Origin: Zizania palustris | Lineage: Eukaryota; Streptophyta; Magnoliopsida; Poales; Poaceae | Length of the DNA: 64,000 nt | Direction of reading: 5' to 3' | Assembly (NCBI GenBank): GCA_019279435.1 | Contig: JAAALK010000285.1 | Location: 69,002,074-69,066,073 of the forward strand | In this document: piece by piece, positions 11,536 to 22,162 of the stretch | How the letters are laid out: the number at the start of each line of letters is the position of its first letter | Numbering within the stretch: position 1 is the first letter of the stretch | Made by a program: the position numbers and the translations under genes | The notes under the pieces: generated by a model | What the model was told of the DNA's origin: nothing | The model's input: the letters and a program-made list of their open reading frames with translations, nothing else | Database searches by the model: none

Positions 11536-12829
11536 TGTTGACACGAAAACGTGCCCCCACACTTGGGTCAGTTCGACGATCCAAAAGCAGCGCAGATACT
11601 TAGGGATAAACCTAAGCATGACGTGGCGCTGACGTCGCGTTCCGAAAAATCCTTAATGGTTGTAAGGGTAACGAAGTCGCCAGGTAATCAAACAAATATT
11701 AAGAAATAAAGTTCGATTAGCCGATGTATGAGAAAATAACTAAAAATAGTAAAACCTAAAAAAACCGGCCAGAATAGGGCCGATTCTGATCTGTAATAAA
11801 ATGGTGGTCGGACCGAAGGTATACTCCCCAGTCGGACCGGTGATGCGATGTATCACCAAAGGGGGGCCTCGGCGTTCTGTTGCGAAGGGGTCACCGAAGG
11901 TGGCTTCGTTGTTCCGGTGCAAAGGGATCACCGAAGGTGGCTTCGGCGTTCTGGTGTGAAGTGGTCTCCGGAGTGGTTCACTGCGAAGAGGTTCTCGCCG
12001 AAGGGGCTTCAATGCGATGGCGAAGAGTGCTCTGGCAGCCTTGTAGATGAGTATCAATCACCCCCAAACTTCTTGGCGATGATTTTGAATATGTTTCCCC
12101 TGCAAAACAGCAAAAGATCAAGTGCAATTTGGCCTAGAGGCCAAACTCCCAATGGTAGCAGAAGAAAACCGATAAAACGATAAAAATCTGTTTTGTGGAT
12201 TAAACGGGAGATTCACAGGTGAATCAGCAAGGGTTACCGTGATTTCGACGCGGCGGACGGAGGGCTTACGACGCAAACCCACAAAGATGGACGTTACTGT
12301 GCTAATCCTAGGGCAAGGAAAGTAGATTGGAAGATAAAATAACGATTCAAAGTGAGGGCTTTGTGTTGATATGAAAGCGGGGGGTCCTCTTGAATTGGCA
12401 TCACCCCTATATTTATAGGGGCTGGTCGCACCTAATTTGAGTAGGATTCGGCCAGGTGGTTATGATTGGGATAAGAGACCTCACCTAATATGAGTAGGAT
12501 TAAGCTAGGTGGTTAAGATTTGGATAAGATATCAAAAACAGCCGAACCATACTAATCTGAATAGGACTTTGTCGGCCTGGAGTGGGCCTCCGTAGGCCTC
12601 GCCGAAGTTAGTCTGCCTGGCCGAAGCCCACAGGCCGCCGAAGGGGCCCACTAGGCCAAAGCCTGCCTGCGAAGCAGGCCTCCGAAGGTGTTGCCGAAGC
12701 CCAATGCAGGATAGGCCTTCGGCACTTTAGGGCTTCGGCCTGTGCCGGAGATGGCATATTTTCGGCCCAAATTACCAAAATTGATATTTCGACAATTTCG
12801 ACCATTAATGCCAAATTCGAGTGTCAACA
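11536..12829 (-). repeat. D 5' LTR (1,294 bp)
   Basis: Same termini as the left LTR. Relative to it, about 165 bp are missing at a CTCC/GGAG junction near 11968. A unit of about 40 bp (TCACCGAAGGTGGCTTCG and what follows) is duplicated near 11890-11960. A TATA-like CTATATTTATAG occurs near 12407-12418. Confidence 0.87.
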
Positions 12830-12834
12830 GATGA

Positions 12835-13519
12835 GCCCCGTGATTCAATTTACCCAATTGTCTTCCTGCTGGCCCGGAGAGGGACTTTGGGCAGGCATTG
12901 GTGCCTGTTGATACTGGTCCCATCGAGCAACATCATATCTATATCGGGTGACCCCCTTAGTGGCATGAGGTCTGCCGGGGGTCTCTTGCAATGCCGTATA
13001 TCATTGGCGGCACTCCTTGCCCTAGAATTCTTGGGTTGGATGCTGGGAACAGCGCCTACACGTTCTTATCGGCCCTGCCTAGCATGCCCTATGGCATACT
13101 GTGTGAGGGGGCCGATGGTTGTTTTGAGTGTGCTGCAGTAGTCTTAATTAGTCATTGGGAAGGTACATCGGACCTTGCAGTGACTCACGAACCACTATGC
13201 CCCCAATGGCCTCCTTGATCAGGCCTTGAATGGTCTTGGCTAGTGTCCCTGATTGGCTGACTAGCAAATGATGGATTGCCTGATCGACAACTTATTGGAG
13301 ACTGGCCTGAGAGTTCTCTATTGGCTGGCCACCCTCTGTGGTCGGCACTAGTGTTGGAAACATGGCCCTCTTATTGGGACCCAACCGATTCATGTCGTAG
13401 ACTTGCAAGCATGACTTCCGGAATTCCTCCATGTGTTACTGCACCTCCGATCTCTGTTCTTCATACAGAGCGTCCATGGTGATCGGGATGACATTTTCCT
13501 CATTGAGCTCGCCTGCCAT
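12835..13519 (-). pseudogene. gag: Element C gag, N-terminal part
   Basis: Gag begins with ATG at 13517-13519 and reads MAGELNEENVIPITMDAL before decay. The same opening is seen in F (39104). Further on, the Q-S-G-T-L-A-K-T block near 13230-13260 corresponds to the stretch that resumes in F at 63104. Stops are scattered through it. At 12834 the D insertion begins, and the capsid domain continues at 7319. Confidence 0.65.
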
Positions 13520-13538
13520 GTCAAAGTTGATTGAGATG

Positions 13539-13560
13539 GTCCCACCGAGCATGCCAAAAA
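13539..13560 (-). other. C primer-binding site
   Basis: Minus-strand TTTTTGGCATGCTCGGTGGG follows the LTR end. It matches the site in F at 39061-39083, with the conserved CCGGTGGGAC/TCGGTGGGAC core. Confidence 0.65.
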
Positions 13561-13563
13561 GCG

Positions 13564-14697
13564 TGTTGCATGCTTTTTGGTCACACACTAACACACACGT
13601 GGCCTGAGAGATCTTCTTAACTCCAGTGCAGGTCCAACGCTATTAGAAAAGGGGTTCATGGCATGCCAATCAGTTTGACCAAGTAGCTGATATGGGATCA
13701 AAAAAGATAAACGTTAGTAGTATAGCCGATTGGCTGGCAAGCCAATGACTATGGCAGAAATGGTAAAATCATGAATCACAGTGCCGATCGGCCATAAGGC
13801 CGATAGCCCAAGTTGACCCGATCGAGCGAGTGTACCATTGGTCGATAGAAAAGATAGATCATGCATACAGGCCAATGCGCACCCTTCGACAGGTGAATAT
13901 GATATGAAGATGAATTAAAGATAACCTAGCAGCTTGTACTCTAATAGAAATAAATAAAGCATTCCAGATAACATATTTATATCATGGAGATCATCACAAT
14001 AACTAGATTGGACCTAACCAAGACAGTTGCTAGTCATAATGATCTGAACAATATATCAACAAATTGGGCAAACTTTATTTAGATGAACAATATACGACAT
14101 GAAAAATATACAATAGCAAGAGATGTCGGACTCAACCGATGAAGCCTCAGACTATCAAACCCAGATCACATCAATCTAAGAGATCAATCCTAACTAATGC
14201 AGCCTTAGACCTAGCCAAATACACTAAGAACATCCAGCGACCGTACTATTTCACCATTATCCTCAAGAGATCGAACTGAACTGATGCAGCCGTGAGGATA
14301 CTAACCTTGTTGGTACAGATGTTGGGGGTGGCGGGACTCACCTCTTCGCTTGAGATGAAGATGATGCAACCCAGCTCGAGTGCTCGAGTCCCGCCGGATA
14401 ACCTTAGGGCTCAAGGGTGGCGATGTGCCAATTGGTTGGTTGAACGAGAGTTACCTAATATAACCTAAGGGATACATATTTATAGTCCGGAGACTTGTCG
14501 TCCAAGTAACTTATCCAGCCGATTACAGATGAATCTGTAACCATCTTTTGTTCCTATCTCCATCGGCTCCCCTTTCGATCATGCAACTATTACGGATGGA
14601 CTGCTCTGACTTTCCTTGACCGGATCCTCTTTGACCTTTTGTTGACCGTGTGCCTTCCTCGGTGGGCCTTGGGTTTTACCAAATCTTGGCATCAGCA
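13564..14697 (-). repeat. C 5' LTR (1,134 bp)
   Basis: Aligns end to end with the solo LTR at 34730-35871 and the F LTR at 37941-39060. On the minus strand it begins at 14697 (TGCTGATGCCAAGATTTGG) and ends at 13564 (GCATGCAACA). A TATA-like ATATTTATAG is present near 14477-14486. Flanking bases 14698-14702 are CCAAT; the partner duplication is not in the window. Confidence 0.8.
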
Positions 14698-14965
14698 CCA
14701 ATTCGTATCGTAGATCAAATTCAGTAAGGGCGAGCACCTATTTTCCGATACGCCCTTTCAACACTAGAGCCAATAGCATGTACTTGATGACATCGACCTT
14801 GCATACTATGCTACACTCCGCCGATAGAAAATAATGCCTCAACTTAGTGCATGATAAGTATAAACACAAACAAAGCTTTTCCACTATGGGGTACCGGGTT
14901 TCAGCGTCCGAAAGTCTTCTGCTGAGATAGAAGATCACAATTTCCTTCTTTTCCGGCTTGCTTAT
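14698..14965 (-). pseudogene. Gypsy RNase H fragment (element H)
   Basis: A short minus-strand piece of a Tat-type gypsy polyprotein. Readable segments include IFYLSRRLSDAETRYP, EKLCLCLYLSCTKLRHYF and VIKYMLLALVLKGRIGK, then a stop and ALTEFDLRYE. This is the RT/RNase H connection and early RNase H region. It is cut on the left by the C LTR end and on the right by the B LTR start, so it is a remnant of an older element into which both inserted or recombined. Confidence 0.7.
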
Positions 14966-15345
14966 TGTTGGGGGAAATAGTTTTCCCTTAAGTAGGGGTA
15001 AAATGACGTCAGCCTCCAAAGGCCTCGGGTTCGGAGCCCGTCAACTGGTGAAGCCTCAAGACAAATTCCAGCCCCCTCCATCGAAGATAACTCCCAAATG
15101 CAGATAAGATTTGTCCCTACGGGTCCCCTTCGGAGCCAAGCCTCCGGGACTGCTCCGGTCCCCTCCGGAGCCCAGCCTTGGGACCCCTCCGGTCCCCTCT
15201 GGAGCCAAGCCTCCAGGACCCCTCCGGTCCCTGTAAAAGCCCTCCGGAGCCTTTCAGAGTCCACTCCGAGAGCCGCTTCAGAGCCACTTCAGAGCCCACT
15301 TCGATGTCCGCTTCGGAGTCCCCTTCGGAGCCCCCTCAGCCTTCT
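14966..15345 (+). repeat. B left LTR, truncated
   Basis: Begins exactly with TGTTGGGGGAAATAG, the same start as the complete B LTR at 26488. Homology holds to about 15345 (GAGCCCCCTCAGC) and then stops, so the 3' part of this LTR is missing. The start abuts the RNase H remnant, consistent with an insertion site. Confidence 0.75.
15122..15260 (+). repeat. 35-bp tandem repeat in B left LTR
   Basis: Units begin with GGTCCC at 15122, 15157, 15191 and 15226 (period 34-35 bp). Three units are full and the fourth decays. The core is CTCCGGAGCCAAGCCTCCGG. It is followed by shorter CTTCGGAGCC-type repeats. Confidence 0.75.
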
Positions 15346-15816
15346 TCGATGTAGACTTATTTGGCATCTTGCGAAGGGCATCGGTGCAAAGGACGCTAAG
15401 TGGCTTCGAAGCAGACTGCGCGCGAAGCTGAAGGAGGAGAGCAGAAAGCGAAGGTGCCTAGGGGCTGAAGCATGAAGAGAATGAAGTTGTGGGCGGAGCC
15501 GTGGTACGTCAAGCCACTTTTATAGGCAGTAAAAACTGACTGCGCGCCCCGCGCCGAAGTATTTTTTCACCGGTTACCAGGCCCTCGCAGTCTCTGATCG
15601 AGTGGGCCAGGGTGAAATCTGAAGCGAACCGTCGCGCCCCCTGCACTGTAACGGCCCAGAGTTCTGACCATTGCGGGGCCGATTGAACTCTCCGAGGGCA
15701 TCCCATCGCTCTGTACAGGCATTAATTGACTGCGCAGTTCGAAGCCAGCCTTCGGCCTAGGCTCCGAAGGCCTGCCTTCCCCGAAGTAGCATTTTTTTGG
15801 TGTTATTTGCCCCGAG
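15346..15816 (+). other. B internal non-coding segment left of A2
   Basis: GC-rich sequence with CCGAAG motifs between the truncated B LTR and the A2 insertion point. No reading frame is supported. It joins the 45-bp segment at 26443-26487 once A2 is mentally removed, so it is the 3' end of the B interior. Confidence 0.5.
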
Positions 15817-17442
15817 TGTAGGACCGAAAGTAGCGACCAGAGGGGGGGTGAATGGGCGCCTAAAAAATTCTTGCGAATAATGGCCTTCTCCCAACACCCA
15901 ACGCACCTCAACAGACTAACAGCGAAAAGTAAACAGATCAACAGAGCAAAAAAAATCTAGCCTAAAAACGACCAGTGTCCTAATTGAAAAGACACCAACA
16001 CAGTGCTTAAAGGCAGATCTAACAGATTAATTAACTCACAGTCATTAAAACAGACCAACACACATGAAGATGGTAAACTGTGAAGTTTTAACCGAAATAA
16101 AACAATGCACAGATTAAAACACCAGATTCAATATCATCTATTTAATCAAAACTAGCAGATGAACCAACAGATATGATGACAGCACAAAGATTAAATCAAC
16201 AGCTGAAATATTTTCATAAAAAATACTTCTTAGCAGTATGCCATCACATGCAATCGGATCTTACACAAGGTATTGAAGTAGTACTAACAGTACGTGGAAC
16301 AAGGCAACACATGAATATTTCATTAGCACGAAATCGAGAAACGCAATTAGTACTAACCATGATTTGGTTTGATTCGTTGTTTCTCTAGCCAAAGTGCTGA
16401 AACCTTTGATGTCGTATTGTTTCTTCTCTCCTGGCTTCCACGCCGTGCCGAAGCAGACACGCCACGCTGCCGAGCAGCTCTCTTAGCCACCGCCGCACGC
16501 AAGCGCTGCCAGCTATCACACTAGCTGGCCGGCTGTGAAGGCTGCTGCTGCTGCAAGCAGGGCGCTAGAAGCCTAGAGCCTAGCGTAGGAGCTAGATGCT
16601 GCACTGCTGCGCATGCTGCAGCCGAATAGAAAAACACCACAGAAGAACAATCGGTGTATCGCGTGACAGAACAAAAAAAATGAGGAAGCAGAAGGAAGAA
16701 AAATGGCGGCGGCGATTTCCAGAGTCAAGGGACAAGGCGGATGCGGAAAACAGTGGAGAAGAAGAGGAAAAAGTGACCCACGAATTTCAGAATTGGTAAA
16801 GTGATATTTCAAAAATGGGTGCCCTAACCCTAGGATATTGGAGCCTATTTATAGGCTGCCCATAAAATGGAAAAATGCAGAAATACCCCTAGGGTTTTTT
16901 ACAGACTCTGAATAAAAATGGAAAAGACCGAAATGCCCTTAGGATTTTTTACAGACTCGACTGACAGACTATAGGCCTAAAGGCAAAATAGTAAAAACCT
17001 AAATAAAGGTAACTTGTCCTCATGCGGAGCTTTCGTAGCAGCTACGGCTTCGCCTCAGAACGGTCAGATCCGAGATCAGCGGTCGTCAGTTTTGCGCCGA
17101 AACTGACAAAGCGTCCACCGTCTCCGCACCGGGTACCCGGATTGGGCCGGCCCGATTCCGCAGCTCCCTCAGCCCGGCAATCGCTCGCCACCCGTGTACC
17201 TGAGTCAATCCTGGTCAACAGCCTAATGGATACTCTGCTGCTCCTAGCCCATGTACCCGGATTGGGCCAGCCCGACTTCGCGGCCCCTCTGCCCGACAGT
17301 CGCTCGCTGCCCGTGTACCTGAGTCACACACGACCTAGACGCAGTAGGTCTTCTCTCTCTTTTCAGTCCTCTTTGACTATCGTTGACAATGACTCATCAC
17401 ATCTGGAGCCATGAGACCCACGCTCTTCAGCATGGCTCCTCA
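15817..17442 (-). repeat. A2 3' LTR (1,626 bp)
   Basis: TGAGGAG...CCTACA ends as in the other A copies. The TATA-like palindrome CCTATTTATAGG is at 16844-16855. The middle (roughly 16050-16800) is unrelated by eye to the middle of the A1 and A3 LTRs although the ends align. Confidence 0.9.
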
Positions 17443-17842
17443 ATCTCCCCCTTGATGAGTGCATTGTCAACACTTCACTTCATCTGCTCTTCAGTACCTG
17501 CAAGCAACTGTGGAAACACGAAAACAAAGCACAAGAAAACAGAGAAGAAGAAAATAAAGTAAAAGTTTAACCCTAATGACCAAAAGCCGAACAAAAGCAA
17601 GAGACGGTCATTATGGTTAATCAAAAGTAAAAAAACTCAAAACGAGTGCAGTCTCAGAAACATCAACAAGGATATCAAAAGAGTAAGGACAAACGGGACA
17701 AAAAACTCCCCCTGAAACAAATCCCAGAGAAAGCCAAAACTCCCCCTTAAACTCTTATACCAAAATTTCTCCCCCTTGTTGACAAGTGAACTCATCAAGC
17801 ACTCTAAAACAACACTGACTCCCCCTGAATGCAACTCCCCCT
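17443..17842 (-). other. A2 main and multiple extra polypurine tracts
   Basis: The tract next to the 3' LTR is minus-strand AAGGGGGAGAT (17443-17453). Further AGGGGGAG-type tracts occur near 17706, 17740, 17769, 17819 and 17835. Clustered polypurine tracts upstream of the 3' LTR are a described feature of Sireviruses, which supports the lineage call. Confidence 0.75.
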
Positions 17843-18808
17843 CAAAATATGCAATGAATGCAACTGGGGTGCAGGTGGAGTGTGGAAAGCATGCTTCTCA
17901 GATATGATTGACTGCAATTACAACATCTAGCAAGTATAGCTAAAGACATACTGTCTAAGACACATGGCATGATCAGTGCAACAAATGATATCTAAAGAAA
18001 GTCATTAGCACACATTTTTTTTAATTTTTGCAAATACAAGCATCACCACATTTTCTAGTTGACAAGCAAGGTAAAGCATGAGATGCAGAAGCTAACTGAT
18101 ATCTACCAAGATAAGCTTTGTCCGAAACAAAGTGCTTCAGCAAACCTGTTGTTTTTTTTAATTTTCAGGCTTTTTCATTTTTTCCAAGGGTTATTTGCAT
18201 GTCAAACCTTATGCTAACCGACCAAGCAAGCCTAGGCCAGAACTGGACCATCGGAAGCTTAAGACATTGGTCTTGGCATACACTACACTGTCCTAATTCA
18301 TACCAAAGTGCTATGGTAAGCAGTCCAGAACAAAGTAGTGCGACAAAGCAAACCCACTTGGATCTTTTCAACTCAAGCATAAAAAGGCATGGAATTTTCA
18401 TTCATTTTTGATTTTTATCATTTTTATAGCACATTTCCATGTTAAAGCATAAAGATGTCCAAGTTGCATATCTGCATCTATGTGAGGAACTAGCTACAGG
18501 GCATGTAATAGATAGCAAAAGCATTCAACCTACACATGCTAGTTACCAGAAGCAATGGTGATCATTTTTTTCAAGTTTAAAAGCATAAAAGCCATGCATA
18601 TGACAGATATTAGACATATCAGTGAACTGAACCAAAGCATGATCATTGACAAGTAATCAAAAGCATGTACCAGCTAGACTAAGTAAAGCAGTTCAATCAT
18701 ATAACAGAAGCATGCTCAAAGGTGTGATATGTGAATATGCAAGATATGAACACACACAGAAAGACTCAAGAAAAGAGTAAAGAAGAAGAAAAACTGACGC
18801 AAAATATC
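17843..18808 (-). other. A2 non-coding region between pol and 3' LTR
   Basis: About 1 kb of AT-rich sequence after the RNase H stop. No envelope-like ORF is supported; short open frames here are not conserved with the equivalent region of A3 (47491-48476), although the DNA itself aligns. Confidence 0.6.
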
Positions 18809-21800
18809 CTAGAAAGGATACAGAACACCCAAATCACCTCGTAAACGCTCAAAAGTAGACTGATCTAGGGGTTTGGTGAAAATGTCAGCCAACTGATGAT
18901 GGGTATCAATATGAACAAGGTCAATGACACCTTTCTCATATTGATCCCGCAAAAAGTGAAAGCGCACATCAATGTGTTTGGTTTTTGAATGGAGACATGG
19001 ATTTTTCCCTACACTAGTTGCACTGGTGCTGTCGCAAAACAAGGGAACTCTGGTAGGAAAGAACAACCCAAAATCTCGAAGAGTGGAAATCATCCAAACC
19101 AACTGTGAGCAGCAACTAGCAGCAGCTACATACTCAGCCTCAATGGTCGAAAGAGCAACTCCAGATTGCTTTCGAGAAGACCAAGAGACAAGAGAAGAAC
19201 CAAGAAACTGGCAAGTACCGGAAGTCGACTTGCGATCCAACCGGCACCCACCAAAGTCAGCGTCCGAAAAGCCAGATAAATCAAGAGATGATGATGTTGA
19301 ATAATAAAGACCAGATCAGGCGCATAAGTGAGATATCTGAAGATGCGCTTGATAGCCTGCCGATGAGACGCGCGTGGTGAAGACTAGAAGCACGCGCACA
19401 GTCCCACGGCGAACTGTATGTCTAGCCTCGTCGCCGTCAAGTACAGCAGCGAACCGATCATCCCTCGAAACTCTCTCTCGTTGACCTTGACGCTGCTCTC
19501 GTCCTTGTCCAGGCCCCCAGATGTACCCATTGGGGTCATCTGAGGCTTCAACTCTCCACCAAAATCGAATTTCTTCAACATGTCCCGAGTGTACTTACCC
19601 TGGTGGATGAAGGTGCCGTCCTTGGTCTGCTTGATCTGGAGCCCTAGAAAGTACTTGAGCTCACCCATGAGGCTCATCTCAAACTCGCTGTGCATCTGCT
19701 CAGAAAACTTGGACACAAGATCATTAGTAGTACCGCCAAAGATAATATCGTCCACGTATATCTGAGCGACTAAAAAATCTGAAGCATCTCTGAGCAAGAA
19801 GAGAGTCTTATCCACAGAACCCATCACAAAGCCCTTCCCCAACAAAAACTGCTTTAACCGGTCATACCAAGCCCTGGGGGCTTGCTTTAAACCCGTATAA
19901 AGCTTTTTGCAATTTAAAAACATGTCGAGGGAACTTGGGGTTCTCAAAACCGGGGGGCTACCTAACATAAACCTCCTCCTCTATGTACCCGTTCAGAAAA
20001 GCACTCTTGACGTCCATTTGAAAAAGCTTAAAACCCTTCGAAGCGGCAAAAGCTAAAAGAATGCGAATGGACTCAAGACGGGCAACAGGAGCGAAGGTTT
20101 CTTCAAAATCAATACATTCCTTCCGGCAGAAACCTTGGGCAACTAGTCGAGCTTTGTTGCGCACCACAACCCCATCTTCATCTTGCTTGTTTTGAACACC
20201 CACTTGGTGCCTATGGGGTTGCATCCGGGTGGCAACTCAACCAGTGTCCAAACCCGATTGCGGACAAAATTTTCAAGCTCTTCTTGCATGGCATTAATCC
20301 AATTAGAATCAGAAAGAGCATGAGAAATGTCTCTGGGCTCAAAAGATGCAACAAAAGTAGATTCAGCAAACACAGCAAGAGAGTCAACAGACGAACGCAA
20401 AGTTCTTGTAGACACATCACCGATGATGAGCTCTGAGGGGTGATCACGTTGAACTGCTCGGGATCCCTAGTGATCTGAAGTAACCTCACCGGAGTCAGTA
20501 GTTGGCACCTCTGGACTCGACTGAGGGGGCTCGATCGAAGTGGAAGAAGTGATCAGAGGTCCGCCCTCGTCCTCAATCGAAGTCTCAGAAGGTGTGGGCT
20601 CTGCGGGAGGTGCAGAAGGCCCACCCTCATCAGTAGCTGGAGTATCATCATCTTCCTCGAAGATGGACTCTCCGAGCTCACCATCACCAGACAGCTCAAA
20701 AGAAGGATTCAAAGAAGGCAAGGACTCATCAAAACAAACCTCGCAAGTCTCGACAAGTTGCTGGGATTCGAGGTTCCAAACACGGAAACCTCGAGAATGC
20801 AATGCATAACCAAGAAAAACCCCATCCCAGCAATGAGACTCAAACTTGTCCAAATGCCCTCCCTTCTTGAGCACAAAGCACTTGTAGCCAAACGCTCGCA
20901 AGTGGCTCACCTTGGGTTGTCTACCAAACCGCAACTCATATGATGTCTTACCAAGGTAAGCTCTAAGAAAAATGTGGTTGGCCAGATAGCAAGCCGTGTT
21001 CATGGCTTCAGCCCAAAAATGCCTAGGAGTCCTGTGCTCATCGAGCATCGTCCTGGCCATCTTGACTAGCGTGCGGTTCTTTCGTTCCACAACGCCGTTC
21101 TGTGGGGGAGTGTAAGGAGCAGAAAACTGATGGTCAAGACCCTGATCACTACAGAAACTGACGAACTAAGAGTTCTTGAACTCAGAGCCATTGTCGGAGC
21201 GAATTGCTCGCATCCGACCATTGTTCTCATTCTTCAGCTTCAGAATCAGGTCATGAACAAAATGAAAAGTCTCATCCTTAGACTCCAAAAGAAAACCCAT
21301 GAGAATCGAGAAAAATCGTCAACAATCACAAGTGTGTACCACTTCCCACCGACTGAGCGTACCCGAGCTGGACCGACAGTGTCCATGTGTAATAGCTCGC
21401 CCGGATACGAAGTCATCACCTGAGTCACAGGTGAGTGAGAAGCGGCAACCATTTTCCCGTGACGACAGGGATGGCAAACTAGATCCTTTTCCATTTTAAG
21501 CTTGGGCAATCCTCGGATGAGGTCCATAGAGCTCAACCTGACTAGCAGATCAAAACTCAAATGACCTAACCTCCTATGCCACTTCCAGAGCTCAAAAGAG
21601 GGTCCAGCAACCAAACAGCGAGAAGGGCCAAAAGAACTAGAGAAGTCAATTCGAAAAACTTTACTGAAAGGTAAGATCTGGCAAATCAAAGACCCTATAG
21701 AATCAAACACAGAAGAATTGCCCTTCTTAAAATGCACCTCCAAACCATCCTCAAGAAGTTGCGAAACAGAAATCAAATTGAAGTTCAAGTTTCCAACCAA

Positions 21801-22030
21801 AGCAACGTTCTTCTAAGAAAAATGGTCTGAAATGCGAATTGAGCCAATGCCACTTACTTTCCCTTGACCACTGTTCCCGAAGGTGATGTACTCTTTGGAG
21901 CTCGGGGGAGTGAGACTGGAGAACCATCTGCGATGTCCCGTCATGTGGCGAGAGCATCCTGAGTCCATGATCCAAACGTCATCCAGTCCCCGATCCTACA
22001 CAATCAATGGTTGTAAGTGGGAGCAAATGG
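18809..22030 (-). pseudogene. pol: A2 pol: protease, integrase, RT, RNase H (broken)
   Basis: Copia-order polyprotein. Protease motif WIMDSGCSRHM lies near 21940-21970 and is followed by an in-frame TAG. The pre-integrase segment with HRRLGHLSFDLL and C-x2-C spans 21470-21610. Integrase blocks HMDTVGPARVRSV and NGVVERKNRTLVKMARTM are near 21360 and 21080. RT includes FQMDVKSAFLNGYIEEEVYV, and the YVDD active site is at 19747-19758. RNase H carries the STIEAEYVAAASC block near 19130 and ends LGVLYPF at 18809. Frameshifts near 21300, 20470 and 19960 and several stops break it. Confidence 0.85.
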
Positions 22031-22162
22031 TCCGGCACCGGGTTTAGCAAAAGAGCTAAACCAGTGTCGAGCCATCTGCTCAAAAGAAGGAAAGCAGAAA
22101 TCATCAGAAAAGTTTGGACCAAAACGCGGCTCAAAGCGCGGTCCTCGGTTCTGCCTAAAGCC

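Larger units (their letters stand above)
7320..12829 (-). mobile_element. Element D: gag-only non-autonomous Ty3/gypsy (5.5 kb)
   Basis: A full structural unit: two LTRs (7320-8701 and 11536-12829) with 9-bp inverted ends TGTTGACAC/GTGTCAACA, a primer-binding site next to the right LTR and a purine tract next to the left LTR, so it is minus-strand. The 5-bp target duplication GATGA is perfect (7315-7319 and 12830-12834). The 2.8-kb interior carries only a decayed gag; there is no room for protease, RT, RNase H and integrase. It therefore needed enzymes in trans, plausibly from a Tat-type relative such as C. The arrangement recalls non-autonomous grass elements paired with RIRE2-type partners. 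Confidence 0.88.
3508..14697 (-). mobile_element. Element C: Tat-type Ty3/gypsy, internally deleted, interrupted by D
   Basis: Minus-strand gypsy element. From its 5' end (right): LTR 13564-14697, primer site, gag start at 13519, gag interrupted by D (7320-12829), gag continuing to about 5826, protease at about 5080-5570, then an antisense spliced ORF (3958-4375). No RT, RNase H or integrase is visible between protease and the antisense ORF, so an internal deletion is inferred. The 3' LTR is not seen; A1 is inserted at 3507/3508 and the remainder probably lies left of the window. LTRs of the same family occur as a solo copy (34730-35871) and in F (37941-39060). Confidence 0.75.

Noticed and set aside
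17637..17834. Hydrophobic minus-strand ORF near the A2 3' LTR as an envelope-like gene
   Set aside because: Only 65 codons, built over the polypurine tracts, and its counterpart in A3 is not conserved in frame.
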